Source of the DNA: Anaerolineales bacterium
Lineage (GTDB): Bacteria > Chloroflexota > Anaerolineae > Anaerolineales > Villigracilaceae
NCBI GenBank assembly: GCA_030583905.1
Contig: CP129481.1
Coordinates: forward strand, 434,001-498,000
Reading direction: 5' to 3'
DNA: 64,000 bases
Below the pieces are notes generated by a model, which saw nothing but the letters and a program-made list of their open reading frames with translations, searched no databases and was not told the DNA's origin. Shown here piece by piece: positions 8,101 through 16,315 of this stretch (within the stretch, counting starts at the first letter, position 1; every line of letters starts with the position of its first letter). A program made the position numbers and the translations under genes.

Positions 8101-9449
8101 TATTCCTCCACATACGGCACATAATCCGCGCGGGCGATGCCTTGCTTGATCGCCATCTCCGCCACCGCGCGCGCGACGGCGAGATGTACTTTTTTATCCA
8201 GCGGATTCGGCACCAGTTCTCCGTGCGGTGTCATCTCTGCAATGGTCTTCGCCGCTGCCAGATACATTTCGTGCGTGATGCGCGGCGCATAAGCATCCAC
8301 AGCGCCGCGGAAGATGCCGGGGAATCCCAGCACATTGTTCACCGACTTGCCGTCCGCCGCGAATGCCGCGCCGCGTTCCATCGCCATATCGGGGTCAATC
8401 TCCGGGTTCGGGTTCGACAGCGCAAGGATGATCTGCCCTTTGCGCACCATCTCCGGCTTGATCAGGTTTGGCGCGCCCGTTGTGGCGATCACAATATCAC
8501 ATGCCGCCATAATGTCGTTCAGGTTGGATTTGATCCCGCCTTCGGATTCAAAGCGCACCAGCGCATCCGGATTCAAATCCGCGCCGTGGACCGGGTTCCC
8601 AGTCAGACGCATCAACATCCGACCGATGGCATGACCAGCCGCCCCCAGCCCGATCTGCCCGATGACCGCCTTGTTCAAGTCCGTGCCAGTCTCGCGCGTG
8701 GCGACCATCAACGCCGCTGTGGTGACCACCGCCGTACCGTGCTGGTCGTCGTGCATGACCGGGATATCCAGCATGGCTTGCAGCCGTTCCTCGATCTCAA
8801 AACAGCGCGGCGCGGAGATGTCCTCCAGTTGAATGGCGGCGAAGGTCGGTGCGATGGCGGCAACCGCCTGGACGATCTCGTCCGGGTCTTTGGTGTTGAG
8901 CAGGATCGGAATGCCCGAAAGCCCGACCAGCGTTTCCATCAACATGGCTTTGCCTTCCATCACGGGCATGCCTCCCAGCGGACCGATGTCGCCCAGTCCC
9001 AGCACCGCCGTCCCGTCCGTGACGATGGCGACCATGTGGCTGATGCTGGTATACAGCCGTGCCTGTGACGGGTCTTTCGCGATGCGCAGGCAGACTTCCG
9101 CCACGCCAGGCGTATAGACGCGCCGCAGGGTGGTCAGCGATTCGATGGGATAGCGCGACCGGATGGCGATCTTGCCCTTCTGATGGAGTTCCAGCACCTC
9201 GTCACGGACTTCGATGACCTTGGTATCCTCCATTTTTTCCATTGCCTGCAAAACCGCCATGAGGCTTTGTTCATCGTCCGCGGTTACGGTGATGTCACGC
9301 ACCACATGCTGTGACGTTTCGGTCAGCAGCATGAGGCTGCCCGTATTCCCGCCCGCTTCGGCGATGGCTGTCAGTAATTTGGCGAGCACGCCTTTTTTCT
9401 GTGAGTTCCGCACGCGCACAATGCGCATGATCTTTCGTTCCCAAGCCAT
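8100..9449 (-). CDS. NAD(P)-dependent malic enzyme with N-terminal ACT domain
   Basis: A 449-residue protein. An ACT-type regulatory domain (residues about 8-85, with [18 protein letters not shown]) precedes the malic enzyme core. The core shows [24 protein letters not shown] (catalytic and metal-site region) and a Rossmann NAD-binding segment [16 protein letters not shown]. It oxidatively decarboxylates malate to pyruvate. The ATG at 9449 is chosen because AAGGAGAA stands 7 nt upstream; an ATG 69 nt earlier has none. The ACT domain suggests allosteric control by an amino acid. Single-gene unit. Confidence 0.9.
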   Translation of the reverse strand: MAWERKIMRIVRVRNSQKKGVLAKLLTAIAEAGGNTGSLMLLTETSQHVVRDITVTADDEQSLMAVLQAMEKMEDTKVIEVRDEVLELHQKGKIAIRSRYPIESLTTLRRVYTPGVAEVCLRIAKDPSQARLYTSISHMVAIVTDGTAVLGLGDIGPLGGMPVMEGKAMLMETLVGLSGIPILLNTKDPDEIVQAVAAIAPTFAAIQLEDISAPRCFEIEERLQAMLDIPVMHDDQHGTAVVTTAALMVATRETGTDLNKAVIGQIGLGAAGHAIGRMLMRLTGNPVHGADLNPDALVRFESEGGIKSNLNDIMAACDIVIATTGAPNLIKPEMVRKGQIILALSNPNPEIDPDMAMERGAAFAADGKSVNNVLGFPGIFRGAVDAYAPRITHEMYLAAAKTIAEMTPHGELVPNPLDKKVHLAVARAVAEMAIKQGIARADYVPYVEE

Positions 9450-9486
9450 GAGGTTCTCCTTTTCGTCCACACCCATTTTAACGCGA

Positions 9487-9511
9487 ATGCCGCGAAAACG
9501 ATTCGCGGCAT
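9487..9511. terminator. Hairpin downstream of the HAD gene
   Basis: Ten-bp arms ATGCCGCGAA/TTCGCGGCAT around a 5-nt loop. It lies after the minus-strand HAD stop and could end the moaA-HAD transcript, but the following bases are only weakly T-rich, so it may instead be another palindromic repeat. Confidence 0.4.
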
Positions 9512-9536
9512 GGGTCATGAAGGGTTAAGACGACTG

Positions 9537-10259
9537 TCACTTTAACAGGTCGGGCAGTTCCACAAAGGATTGGATCACGGCGCACTCGGCGTCGGGGAAG
9601 AGCGTGCCCGGGTCGTACAGGACAGGCGTCAGCCCGGCGCGCTGCGAACCGACGATGTCGGCATAGTAGTTGTCGCCGATGTACATCGTCTCCTGCGCGG
9701 ACGTGCCAGCCAGTTCCAATCCGCGTTCAAAGATGCGCGGATCGGGTTTGAAGGCGTTGATCTCCCCGGCGGCAAGCGAGAAACCGAAATACGGGTCAAG
9801 GCTCAGGCTTTTCAGTTCTTCATGGTAGGGTTCGTCGCGGTTGGAGACCACGCCGAGGATGTAGCCGGCATCCTTGAGCGTTGCCAGCACGAACGGGACC
9901 TCTTCAGGGACAAACACTTCGGGCTTGTAATGTTCGCCCATATGCGCCGACACATCCGGCGCGATCTCAGCCGCCTGCGGATGATGCATGCCAAGCGCCA
10001 CCAGCCGCCGCTTCGAATAATTGACCCAGAACTCGCCTTCATCCTTGTAGAGTTTTTTATCCTGCTGGATCTCGAGCGAGTTGGCGAAGTAGAAATGCTC
10101 CCAGCGTTCGGCGCGGGTTTTCTCCTCGTCCGAGAAATGCAGTCCGCGGCTGGCGAGGTAGTCCATGAACACCTGCACGCCGGTGGGAAAATGGTGGCGC
10201 AGGGTGTTGTCCAGGTCGAACAGAATGGCTTTGATGGGGTTCCCGTTTCGATGGTTCAT
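9537..10259 (-). CDS. HAD-superfamily hydrolase
   Basis: A 240-residue HAD subfamily IA phosphatase. Motif I is LFDLDNTLRHH (nucleophile and acid Asp), motif II is in VVSNRDEP, and the metal-binding motif is YIGDNYYADIVG. The cap inserted after motif I is helical. The substrate is unknown, as usual for the family. The ATG at 10259 lies 8 nt after the moaA stop and is taken as the start because the motif I strand begins about 10 residues later; longer versions would overlap moaA. Cotranscribed with moaA. Confidence 0.8.
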   Translation of the reverse strand: MNHRNGNPIKAILFDLDNTLRHHFPTGVQVFMDYLASRGLHFSDEEKTRAERWEHFYFANSLEIQQDKKLYKDEGEFWVNYSKRRLVALGMHHPQAAEIAPDVSAHMGEHYKPEVFVPEEVPFVLATLKDAGYILGVVSNRDEPYHEELKSLSLDPYFGFSLAAGEINAFKPDPRIFERGLELAGTSAQETMYIGDNYYADIVGSQRAGLTPVLYDPGTLFPDAECAVIQSFVELPDLLK

Positions 10260-10267
10260 GAGTTGGT

Positions 10268-11272
10268 TTATCCGCCAATGTGTGACATTTCCACTTTGGG
10301 CAGCGGAATCGTATTTTCGCTTCGGATCTCGGAGTAGCGGTCGGCGCGTTTGCCCCACACCTTCGCGATTATGTCGGAGATCTCTTCGTCGCTTGCGCTG
10401 CCCCTCAGCAGGTCGCGGAAGTCATGCCCCTTAATGGCGAACAGACAGGTGTACAGCTTCCCTTCCGCGGAAAGACGCGCGCGGTTACAGTCGCGGCAGA
10501 ACGCCTGCGTGACCGATGCGATCACACCGACCTCACCGCGTCCGTCTTTGTAGCGCCAGCGTTCCGCCACCTCGCCGCGGTAGTTCGGGTTCACCGGCTC
10601 GACGGGCATTTCAGTGTTGATGATGCTGATGATCTCCTTCGCGCTGACCACATCGTCCATGCGCCAGCCGTTGGTACTGCCCACGTCCATGAATTCGATG
10701 AAGCGCAGGATGTAGCCTTTCTCGCGGAAGAAACGCGCCATCGGCAGGATGCTGGATTCGTTCACACCGCGCTTGACCACCATGTTGACCTTGATCGGCG
10801 TCAGCCCGGCTTCCGCGGCGGCGTCCATGCCTTCGATCACCTTCTCCACCGGGAAATCCACATCGTTCATCGACTTGAAGACTTCATTATCCAGCGAATC
10901 CAAACTCACGGTCACGCGCTTCAATCCTGCGTCCTTGAGCTGTTTGGCAAAACGCGGCAGCAGGGAACCGTTCGTCGTCATTGTCAGGTCAAGGTCGGGG
11001 ATCTCCGCCAGCATTGCGATCAGGTCCGGGAAATCCTTGCGCACCAGCGGCTCGCCGCCCGTCAGGCGGATCTTCTTCACCCCGTGCGAGACGAACACCC
11101 GCGCCAGCCGCGTGATCTCCTCATAGGTCAGGATCTGCTCATGCAGCAGGAACTTGTAATTCGAGCCGAATACCTCCTTCGGCATGCAATACACACAGCG
11201 GAAATTGCACCGGTCGGTGACGGAAATTCGTAGATCGCGCAGGGGACGGTCAAGAGTATCAAGCAAGGTCAT
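10268..11272 (-). CDS. moaA: GTP 3',8-cyclase (molybdenum cofactor synthesis)
   Basis: A radical-SAM enzyme that converts GTP to the cyclized precursor of molybdopterin. The SAM cluster motif CNFRCVYC is near residue 22. The second 4Fe-4S site is formed by [18 protein letters not shown] in the C-terminal third, and the protein ends in the conserved Gly-Gly (MSHIGG) that reaches the active site. Length (334) is normal. An AAAGG precedes the ATG and a minus-strand TATAAT (11321-11326) lies about 50 nt upstream. The product would be needed by the molybdoenzyme MsrP encoded at 35.3-36.3 kb. Confidence 0.95.
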   Translation of the reverse strand: MTLLDTLDRPLRDLRISVTDRCNFRCVYCMPKEVFGSNYKFLLHEQILTYEEITRLARVFVSHGVKKIRLTGGEPLVRKDFPDLIAMLAEIPDLDLTMTTNGSLLPRFAKQLKDAGLKRVTVSLDSLDNEVFKSMNDVDFPVEKVIEGMDAAAEAGLTPIKVNMVVKRGVNESSILPMARFFREKGYILRFIEFMDVGSTNGWRMDDVVSAKEIISIINTEMPVEPVNPNYRGEVAERWRYKDGRGEVGVIASVTQAFCRDCNRARLSAEGKLYTCLFAIKGHDFRDLLRGSASDEEISDIIAKVWGKRADRYSEIRSENTIPLPKVEMSHIGG

Positions 11273-11358
11273 TGGGTTTGCCTTTGAAAAATAAGGAACC
11301 TTTCAAGGGGTTGAACACGGATTATAACAACTTATGGGCAAATCGGCGGTTCTCCCGA

Positions 11359-11388
11359 TTGACAGGACAGGTTTAGACGTGCTATCAT
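11359..11388 (+). promoter_or_regulatory. Promoter of the PIN-TRAM gene
   Basis: TTGACA (11359-11364), 18-bp spacer, TATCAT (11383-11388), about 30 nt before the ATG at 11418. Best -35/-10 match in this region. Confidence 0.7.
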
Positions 11389-11417
11389 CGTTTAATTATT
11401 TCACAAGGAGTTATTCC

Positions 11418-12494
11418 ATGAGTTTTGAATTCATTCTCCGCCTGGTTGGAATGTTCGTATTCGGAATTATCGGCGGATATTGGGGATTTGACCTCGCAAG
11501 ATTTGCCCCGGATGACGTCGTCCGCACCACGCTGGTCTTTGGGCTGGTCGGCGCGCTCGCAGGCTTGATCCTTACCCCGTACTTTACCACCCGCCCCGCG
11601 CGGACGCTGCGCTCCCTGCTTGGCAGGCTCGCCGCGGAAAGCCTCTTCGCCGGGCTGATCGGTCTCGTCGTCGGCTTGCTCATCGCCGCCCTGCTGGCGT
11701 TCCCGCTGTCCCTTTTGCCGGAACCGTTCAGCCAGATCCTGCCCTTCATCGGTGTTTTGATCTTCTCCTATCTGGGCATTTCGATCTTCGTCATGCGGCA
11801 GGGAGATATCATGGGCTTGCTCAGCACCCTGAGCGGACGCAACGAGGGCGGCGGCTCCACCTCGTGGACCAACCTCAACCGCACCATCCTGCTCGACACC
11901 AGCGTCATCATCGACGGGCGCGTCGCGGACATTGCCAAGACCGGCTTCCTGCCCGGTACCCTGCTCATCCCGCGCTTCGTCCTTAACGAACTGCAATACA
12001 TCGCCGACTCCCCGGACGGGATGCGCCGTCAGCGCGGCAGGCGCGGCATGGAAGTGCTCTCCGAACTGCAGAAACTGCCCAACGTCCTTGTCCGCATCTC
12101 AGACATCAACGTCGAAGGCGTGCGCGAAGTGGACGATAAACTAGTCGTGCTTGCCAAACAACTCAAATGCCCCGTGCTCACCAACGACTACAACCTCAAC
12201 CGCGTTGCCGAACTGCAGGGCGTGACCGTGCTCAACATCAACGAACTGGCGAACGCCGTCAAATCGGTCGTCCTGCCCGGTGAAGTCCTGCGCATCAACA
12301 TCATACAGGAAGGCAAGGAACACGGACAGGGCGTCGGCTACATGGATGATGGCACAATGGTCGTGGTCGAGAACGGCAGGGAATTCATCGGCGAATACAT
12401 GGAAGTCAATATCACCAAGGTCCTCCAGACCGCCGCCGGACGCATGATCTTCGGGCGCGTGGACGAAGACCACGTCAAAAAGAGCAAGAAGTAA
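11418..12494 (+). CDS. Membrane PIN-TRAM domain protein (YacL-like)
   Basis: A 358-residue protein: four transmembrane helices (about residues 1-130), then a PIN nuclease-fold domain beginning LLDTSVIIDGRVADIA with the acidic residues of the metal site (VNEL-type glutamate and VDDKL, TNDYNLNR aspartates), and a C-terminal TRAM domain (MDDGTMVVVENGREFIGE). This is the YacL/YazC architecture widespread in Gram-positive bacteria and Chloroflexota; a role in RNA cleavage or RNA binding at the membrane is inferred, not established. The ATG at 11418 has AAGGAG 7 nt upstream and is preferred to an ATG at 11334. Confidence 0.85.
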   Translation: MSFEFILRLVGMFVFGIIGGYWGFDLARFAPDDVVRTTLVFGLVGALAGLILTPYFTTRPARTLRSLLGRLAAESLFAGLIGLVVGLLIAALLAFPLSLLPEPFSQILPFIGVLIFSYLGISIFVMRQGDIMGLLSTLSGRNEGGGSTSWTNLNRTILLDTSVIIDGRVADIAKTGFLPGTLLIPRFVLNELQYIADSPDGMRRQRGRRGMEVLSELQKLPNVLVRISDINVEGVREVDDKLVVLAKQLKCPVLTNDYNLNRVAELQGVTVLNINELANAVKSVVLPGEVLRINIIQEGKEHGQGVGYMDDGTMVVVENGREFIGEYMEVNITKVLQTAAGRMIFGRVDEDHVKKSKK

Positions 12495-12519
12495 TAATCC
12501 GCAGAAACAGTCACCAGCC

Positions 12520-12544
12520 AACAGGACGCCTGAAGCGTCCTGTT
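12520..12544 (+). terminator. Intrinsic terminator after the PIN-TRAM gene
   Basis: AACAGGACGC / GCGTCCTGTT stem with a 5-nt loop, followed by a T run to 12549. Confidence 0.9.
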
Positions 12545-12555
12545 TTTTTATCCAT

Positions 12556-12591
12556 TTGTCCCTTTCATCTGTGTGCATCTGTGGTTAAAAT
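12556..12591 (+). repeat. Dispersed repeat family A copy carrying the cysS -10
   Basis: The copy reads TTTCATCTGTGTGCATCTG and ends GTGGTTAAAAT. Its last hexamer is the putative -10 of cysS. Confidence 0.65.
12586..12591 (+). promoter_or_regulatory. -10 element for a leaderless cysS transcript
   Basis: TAAAAT ends 6 nt before the cysS ATG; no Shine-Dalgarno is present. The hexamer is the end of a repeat A copy. Confidence 0.5.
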
Positions 12592-12597
12592 AGAAGT

Positions 12598-13995
12598 ATG
12601 TTGAAAATCTACAACACCCTCTCCCGCAAAACCGAAGAATTCCAGCCCCTCGAACCCGGCAAAGTCAAAATGTACGTCTGTGGCGTCACGGTCTATAACG
12701 ACGCGCACGTTGGGCACGCCATGTCTGCCATCGTCTTCGACATCATCCGCCGCTACCTCGAATATCGCGGATACGACGTCAAGCACGTCATGAACTACAC
12801 CGACGTGGACGATAAGATCATCAACCGCGCCAACCAACTCGGCGAAGACCCGCTCAAACTCTCGGCGCGCTACATCGCCGATTACGCCGCCGACCTGCAA
12901 AGCCTCAACGTCCTGCCCGCCACCTCCAACCCGCAGGTCAGCACCACCATGCCGCTCATCATCCAATTCATTCAGGGACTCATCCAAAAGGAACACGCCT
13001 ACGCCGCGAAAAATGGCGACGTTTACTTCCGCGTCACCAGCGACGATGATTACGGTCGCCTCTCCGGTCGCAAACTCGACGACATGCAGGCAGGCGCGCG
13101 CATCGAGATCGGCGAACAAAAAGAACACCCCATGGACTTCGCGCTTTGGAAAGCCGCCAAGCCCGGCGAGATCTCATGGGACAGCCCCTGGGGCAAAGGT
13201 CGCCCCGGCTGGCACATCGAATGCTCCGCCATGAACCTTGCCGAACTCGGCGAACAGATCGACATCCACGGCGGCGGCAACGACCTGATCTTCCCGCACC
13301 ACGAAAACGAGATCGCCCAAAGCGAAAGCTACACCGGCAAGGAATTCTCGCGCTATTGGATCCACAACGGCATGTTGCAGCTCGGCGGCGAGAAAATGTC
13401 CAAGAGCCTCGGCAACATCATCAGCATCAAGGAATTTCTCTCCAAGCGTTCTTCCGATGTCATGCGCATGTTGGTCCTGAACGGGACCTATCGCGCGCCG
13501 CTCATGTTCAATGACGATACCCTCGACGCCGCCGAAAAGAACGTCGAACGCCTCAAGTCCGCGCTCAAACCTGCCTCCCCCTCCGCAAGCGGACTCGTCG
13601 GTGACGCCTTCTCCGTGCTCGACGCCACCCGCGTCACCGCCCAGACCAACTTCACCGAAGCCCTGGACAGCGACTTCAACACTGCTGGTGCAGTCGCCGC
13701 GTTGTTCGAACTCGTCAAAGCCATCAACACCGCGCGTGACAACGGCGCAACGGACGTACAACTTGCCCCCATACAGAAGGTCTTCCGCGAATTGACCGGC
13801 GTCCTCGGTCTGACGCTCGAAGACAAAAAAGGCTCGAGGGAACAGGACGCGCAAGTCGAGGCATTGATTGCCGAACGCACCGAAGCCCGCAAACAAAAGA
13901 ATTGGGCGCGCTCCGACGAACTCCGCGACCAACTCAAAGCAATGGGCGTCGTCATCGAAGACACCAAGGACGGCACCACCTGGAAATGGGGCTAA
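12598..13995 (+). CDS. cysS: Cysteinyl-tRNA synthetase
   Basis: A class I aminoacyl-tRNA synthetase of 465 residues that charges tRNA-Cys. The first zinc cysteine and HIGH-type motif are in YVCGVTVYNDAHVGHA. The second zinc region is WHIECSAMNL followed by HGGGNDLIFPHHENE, and the KMSKS loop is intact (EKMSKSLGN). A helical anticodon-binding part follows, ending in the usual LKAMGVVIEDTKDGTTWKWG-like tail (shown here in part). Length is normal. The start follows from the adjacent -10 hexamer. This essential gene is bordered downstream by tandem repeats and the AT-rich island. Confidence 0.96.
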   Translation: MLKIYNTLSRKTEEFQPLEPGKVKMYVCGVTVYNDAHVGHAMSAIVFDIIRRYLEYRGYDVKHVMNYTDVDDKIINRANQLGEDPLKLSARYIADYAADLQSLNVLPATSNPQVSTTMPLIIQFIQGLIQKEHAYAAKNGDVYFRVTSDDDYGRLSGRKLDDMQAGARIEIGEQKEHPMDFALWKAAKPGEISWDSPWGKGRPGWHIECSAMNLAELGEQIDIHGGGNDLIFPHHENEIAQSESYTGKEFSRYWIHNGMLQLGGEKMSKSLGNIISIKEFLSKRSSDVMRMLVLNGTYRAPLMFNDDTLDAAEKNVERLKSALKPASPSASGLVGDAFSVLDATRVTAQTNFTEALDSDFNTAGAVAALFELVKAINTARDNGATDVQLAPIQKVFRELTGVLGLTLEDKKGSREQDAQVEALIAERTEARKQKNWARSDELRDQLKAMGVVIEDTKDGTTWKWG

Positions 13996-14035
13996 CTAAA
14001 ACCCTACGGGCGGGGTCATCCCATCCGAAAACCGT

Positions 14036-14251
14036 CCCGTAGGGGCGGGGTCATCTCGCCCTTGCAAACATCTTTCCCCAACGTCCACCCACCCGTAGGG
14101 GCGAGGTCATCTCGCCCTTGAAACACATCTTCCGCACCAACAACCATCCACCCGTAGGGGCGCGACATGTCGCGCTTGAAACACATCTTCCGCACCAACA
14201 ACCATCCACCCGTAGGGGCGCGACATGTCGCGCCCCTTGAAAACCACCCCC
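14036..14251. repeat. Tandem palindromic repeat array, family D (four units)
   Basis: Units begin at 14036, 14092, 14151 and 14209, each with CCCGTAGGGGCG, then a palindromic core and a spacer. Lengths are 56, 59, 58 and 43 nt. The last core is a perfect 22-nt palindrome around GCGACATGTCGC. Units 2 and 3 share an identical 35-nt spacer. Related single copies lie at 27.95, 49.3 and 56.95 kb. Confidence 0.9.
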
Positions 14252-14261
14252 AAAAAGAAAA

Positions 14262-14294
14262 AAGTCCCGATGCCGTTTGCCAGCCTCGGGACTT
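14262..14294. terminator. Hairpin, possible terminator
   Basis: Stem AAGTCCCGA / TCGGGACTT with a 15-nt loop region and an A-rich left and T-rich right flank. It could end cysS transcripts or, on the minus strand, those of the AT-rich island. Confidence 0.5.
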
Positions 14295-14320
14295 TCTTCA
14301 TTCAGTTTTTCTCTCACCCC

Positions 14321-14360
14321 TCGCGGAGCGCCCCTTTGGGTTGACACTGCTGTTCATCGG
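14321..14360. repeat. Cassette boundary repeat X, copy 1
   Basis: CGCGGAGCG followed by GACACTGCTGTTCATCGG; matches copy 2 at 15227-15267 (GACACTGCTATTAATCGG). It lies just past the 3' end of the minus-strand gene at 14492-15019. Confidence 0.6.
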
Positions 14361-14491
14361 TAGCCAACTGCCTGATTATCAGACTCAACGGGAAAGGAGT
14401 TATCCCGAATCTTATGGGGTCGTTTCATGGTCATCAAGTTCTGTGGTTTTTAATATACAGAAATTACAAACTCTTGTTCACTATTATGATA

Positions 14492-15019
14492 CTAGAGAAT
14501 TAGAAAGAGAAATATCAAAGCTATACAGCAACAAATAGTAATAATGCCAAGTGCGCCACCGAGTAACCACCAATTAATTCCTGATTTTTGAGATGATGGT
14601 GTTACCGAAGTAGGTTGAGGGTGACTCGCATTTGCGCCAGGGCTTTTGCCTTGTGGCGATTTATCGTATGTTGAACCACGTAGTAGTCTTGATAGTTCTC
14701 CAGCTAAAACATTAGGTAATTCCTCTTTTTGACATTTAACAGGAAGAATACCAATAATATTTTCTAAATTTGGCTCTTGGCTTTTAAGTAAATCTGCTGT
14801 TTGATGCTGAGTTGCCGTGTATATTCCAAGTGTGCCATTGGTATCAAGCAAATTAATTTGGACAACCCCGACGCTCGGAATTAAAAGTTGCCAATAGGCA
14901 CCAGTTCCTTGTGTAATAAGAGCCCGACCTTGAAGGATTTCAAATCGAATGGCGTCTAAGACGTCTTCTACAAGTTTCTTATATCCTTGCGTTTCCCATA
15001 TATAGACAAGATTTGACAT
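14492..15019 (-). CDS. Unknown tail-anchored protein
   Basis: A 175-residue protein not recognised. It has a soluble mixed alpha/beta domain (residues 1-115), a Ser/Pro-rich linker (about 118-145) and a single C-terminal transmembrane helix ending at the last residue, so it should be anchored by its tail with the N-terminal domain in the cytosol. Start supported by AAAGGA 6 nt upstream. The gene is clearly more AT-rich than its neighbours and uses A/T-ending codons, a sign of transfer. It follows the FRG gene on the same strand, and both lie between copies of the same boundary repeats, so it may be a cassette gene, possibly for defence. Confidence 0.6.
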   Translation of the reverse strand: MSNLVYIWETQGYKKLVEDVLDAIRFEILQGRALITQGTGAYWQLLIPSVGVVQINLLDTNGTLGIYTATQHQTADLLKSQEPNLENIIGILPVKCQKEELPNVLAGELSRLLRGSTYDKSPQGKSPGANASHPQPTSVTPSSQKSGINWWLLGGALGIITICCCIALIFLFLIL

Positions 15020-15077
15020 TTACTATCCTTTCCCGAATTGTGATTTGGTTAGAACTTTTTTTGCATCAAACTGGTTG

Positions 15078-15100
15078 CCCAACCGCCTTGCGGACCTCGT
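15078..15100. repeat. Cassette boundary repeat Y, copy 1
   Basis: A 23-nt sequence starting CCCAACCGCCTTGCGGACC, identical to copy 2 at 16061-16083. On the minus strand it yields GTTGGGC, which fits the integron core consensus GTTRRRY. It lies about 60 nt before the start of the 175-residue gene. Confidence 0.65.
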
Positions 15101-15226
15101 CACCAGTTCCCTCTCCAAATACGACTTGTACATCCTACATCCCTACCCAACTTGAAATGTCGTAATTGGGGAGGGTGGACCACGCAGTGGGACGGGAGGG
15201 GCAACCCGTCCAGCCGAAAGACTTCT

Positions 15227-15267
15227 GCGCGGAGCGATCCCTATGGGGGGACACTGCTATTAATCGG
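15227..15267. repeat. Cassette boundary repeat X, copy 2
   Basis: Second copy of the element at 14321-14360, located 30 nt beyond the 3' end of the FRG-domain gene. The spacer from Y1 to X2 (15101-15226) has no gene. Confidence 0.6.
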
Positions 15268-15296
15268 CGTTAATCGGTGGGCGCATTTTCTAAGAA

Positions 15297-16031
15297 TCAA
15301 GGATGTCGATTCTTTAATTCTAGGGCGAGGTTTGCTAGGTCTGGAAATACATCTCCTTTTCTAAAGCCGCAAACATCAATTGTAAATGCCATCTCATGGA
15401 TTCTTTGAGCGGGAATTCTCACAGCCGATAAATAAGCTTCACTACCTTGGCGCTTATTCAGTGGCTCTTGGTACGAATGGATAGTAAAGCATCCTTGTTG
15501 TACAAACATTCTTTGGTCCATTTCTGAAGCCATAGCCGCTAAGACTTTGTTATTTTCCTCTCCCTGATGATAAAAAGCTGGTCGCAGCATGTCACGACAC
15601 ATGTGAGCATCAATCGATGGAGTAACATCACCAAAACCCTCGATGTTATTCAAAATATGAGGTTCAAGTATCCATATGCAGGCATCTTCGATTTCTCTTT
15701 CTTCATATATATACGGTTCAAGGGCAAAATACAAGGCAATCAGCGGTGAACGTGTCCAGTCTAACAATCGTGTTGGTAGACCATAATGTTGCATAAGGCT
15801 CAACCATCCCGCTAAGTCGTCGTAAGGGGGTGCATTGGTGTATCGGATTCGTGCGCGAGAACGAAATCGTTGTGTTAGATTTCTTTCCTCTCGGTCATAA
15901 CCTCGACTGATTCCAGCCTGTATGTTCCATGATGCAGAACGCTGACCACGATACCAAAGAATTCGATTATCTCTTCTTATCCGTTTTTCGAGTACACTGA
16001 TTAGTTCACCGATTGATTCAATCGTGTCCAT
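15297..16031 (-). CDS. FRG-domain protein
   Basis: A 244-residue protein with an FRG domain (named for a Phe/Tyr-Arg-Gly motif; here ILWYRGQ near residue 27). It has the further conserved segments [25 protein letters not shown] (shown in part: [12 protein letters not shown]) and a C-terminal half seen in phage- and island-encoded FRG proteins. The biochemical role of the domain is unsettled; it is common in defence islands. The gene is AT-rich relative to flanking genes. No convincing Shine-Dalgarno except AAGGA about 13 nt before the ATG. A strong promoter lies 120 nt upstream and the repeats X2 and Y2 flank it. Confidence 0.8.
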   Translation of the reverse strand: MDTIESIGELISVLEKRIRRDNRILWYRGQRSASWNIQAGISRGYDREERNLTQRFRSRARIRYTNAPPYDDLAGWLSLMQHYGLPTRLLDWTRSPLIALYFALEPYIYEEREIEDACIWILEPHILNNIEGFGDVTPSIDAHMCRDMLRPAFYHQGEENNKVLAAMASEMDQRMFVQQGCFTIHSYQEPLNKRQGSEAYLSAVRIPAQRIHEMAFTIDVCGFRKGDVFPDLANLALELKNRHP

Positions 16032-16060
16032 AGTGAATTATTCCTTCTTGAAGCCAAGCA

Positions 16061-16083
16061 CCCAACCGCCTTGCGGACCTCGT
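16061..16083. repeat. Cassette boundary repeat Y, copy 2
   Basis: Exact 23-nt match to 15078-15100, 30 nt before the FRG start. Minus strand reads GTTGGGT (GTTRRRY). Confidence 0.65.
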
Positions 16084-16151
16084 CCCATGTGCTCTTCACA
16101 GCATCCCCGCCCCGGTGCGGGAACAACAAAAGGCAAAAACCCGATGAACAA

Positions 16152-16180
16152 ATTATAAACACACCCACAACACCGGTCAA
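16152..16180 (-). promoter_or_regulatory. Promoter reading into the AT-rich island
   Basis: On the minus strand TTGACC (16175-16180) and TATAAT (16152-16157) are 17 bp apart. It sits outside the repeated flanks and points into the FRG gene and the gene after it. Confidence 0.65.
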
Positions 16181-16204
16181 CAAGAAACATCACACACCCC
16201 CCTC

Positions 16205-16235
16205 TTTCAAACCTTCCAACCTGCAAACTTTCTAC
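16205..16235. repeat. Dispersed repeat family C copy
   Basis: AACCTTCCAACCTGCAAAC-type sequence; related to copies at 17421-17461 and inside mutS2 at 19235-19307. Confidence 0.6.
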
Positions 16236-16302
16236 TTTTCACGCACATCCCCAAATACTAAGACTTCCATTAAACGCCCCGTCCCCCGCCGCTCAACTGT
16301 GG

Positions 16303-16308
16303 TTTAAT
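16303..16308 (+). promoter_or_regulatory. -10 element for a leaderless lipoprotein transcript
   Basis: TTTAAT preceded by CTGTGG, so it fits an extended -10 (TGn), ends 7 nt before the ATG at 16316. The 12-mer CTGTGGTTTAAT is the end of repeat family A. Confidence 0.45.
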
Positions 16309-16315
16309 CGCCTGA

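Larger units (their letters stand above)
13996..14491. other. Gene-free spacer filled with repeats
   Basis: This 496-nt stretch holds a truncated and four full tandem copies of a GTAGGGGCG palindromic unit (14002-14251), a hairpin (14262-14294) and the first cassette boundary repeat (14321-14360). One open frame crosses it, but it is made of repeat sequence and is not believed. Confidence 0.75.

Noticed and set aside
13174..13932. Long minus-strand open frame inside cysS
   Set aside because: It is the GC-rich shadow of cysS: all motifs of the synthetase are on the plus strand, and the opposite translation is of low complexity without recognisable domain or ribosome site.
14036..14251. Possible CRISPR array
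   Set aside because: Units are palindromic at the repeat itself, spacers 2 and 3 are identical and lengths differ; no cas gene is near. This is a tandem duplication, not an array of unique spacers.
14167..14538. Plus-strand frame of 123 codons across the tandem repeats
   Set aside because: Half of it is family D repeat DNA and the rest overlaps the 3' end of the tail-anchored gene; no ribosome site and no plausible product.
16001..16183. Minus-strand frame of 60 codons over repeat Y2
   Set aside because: It overlaps the start of the FRG gene, includes the boundary repeat and has no clear ribosome site; likely fortuitous.
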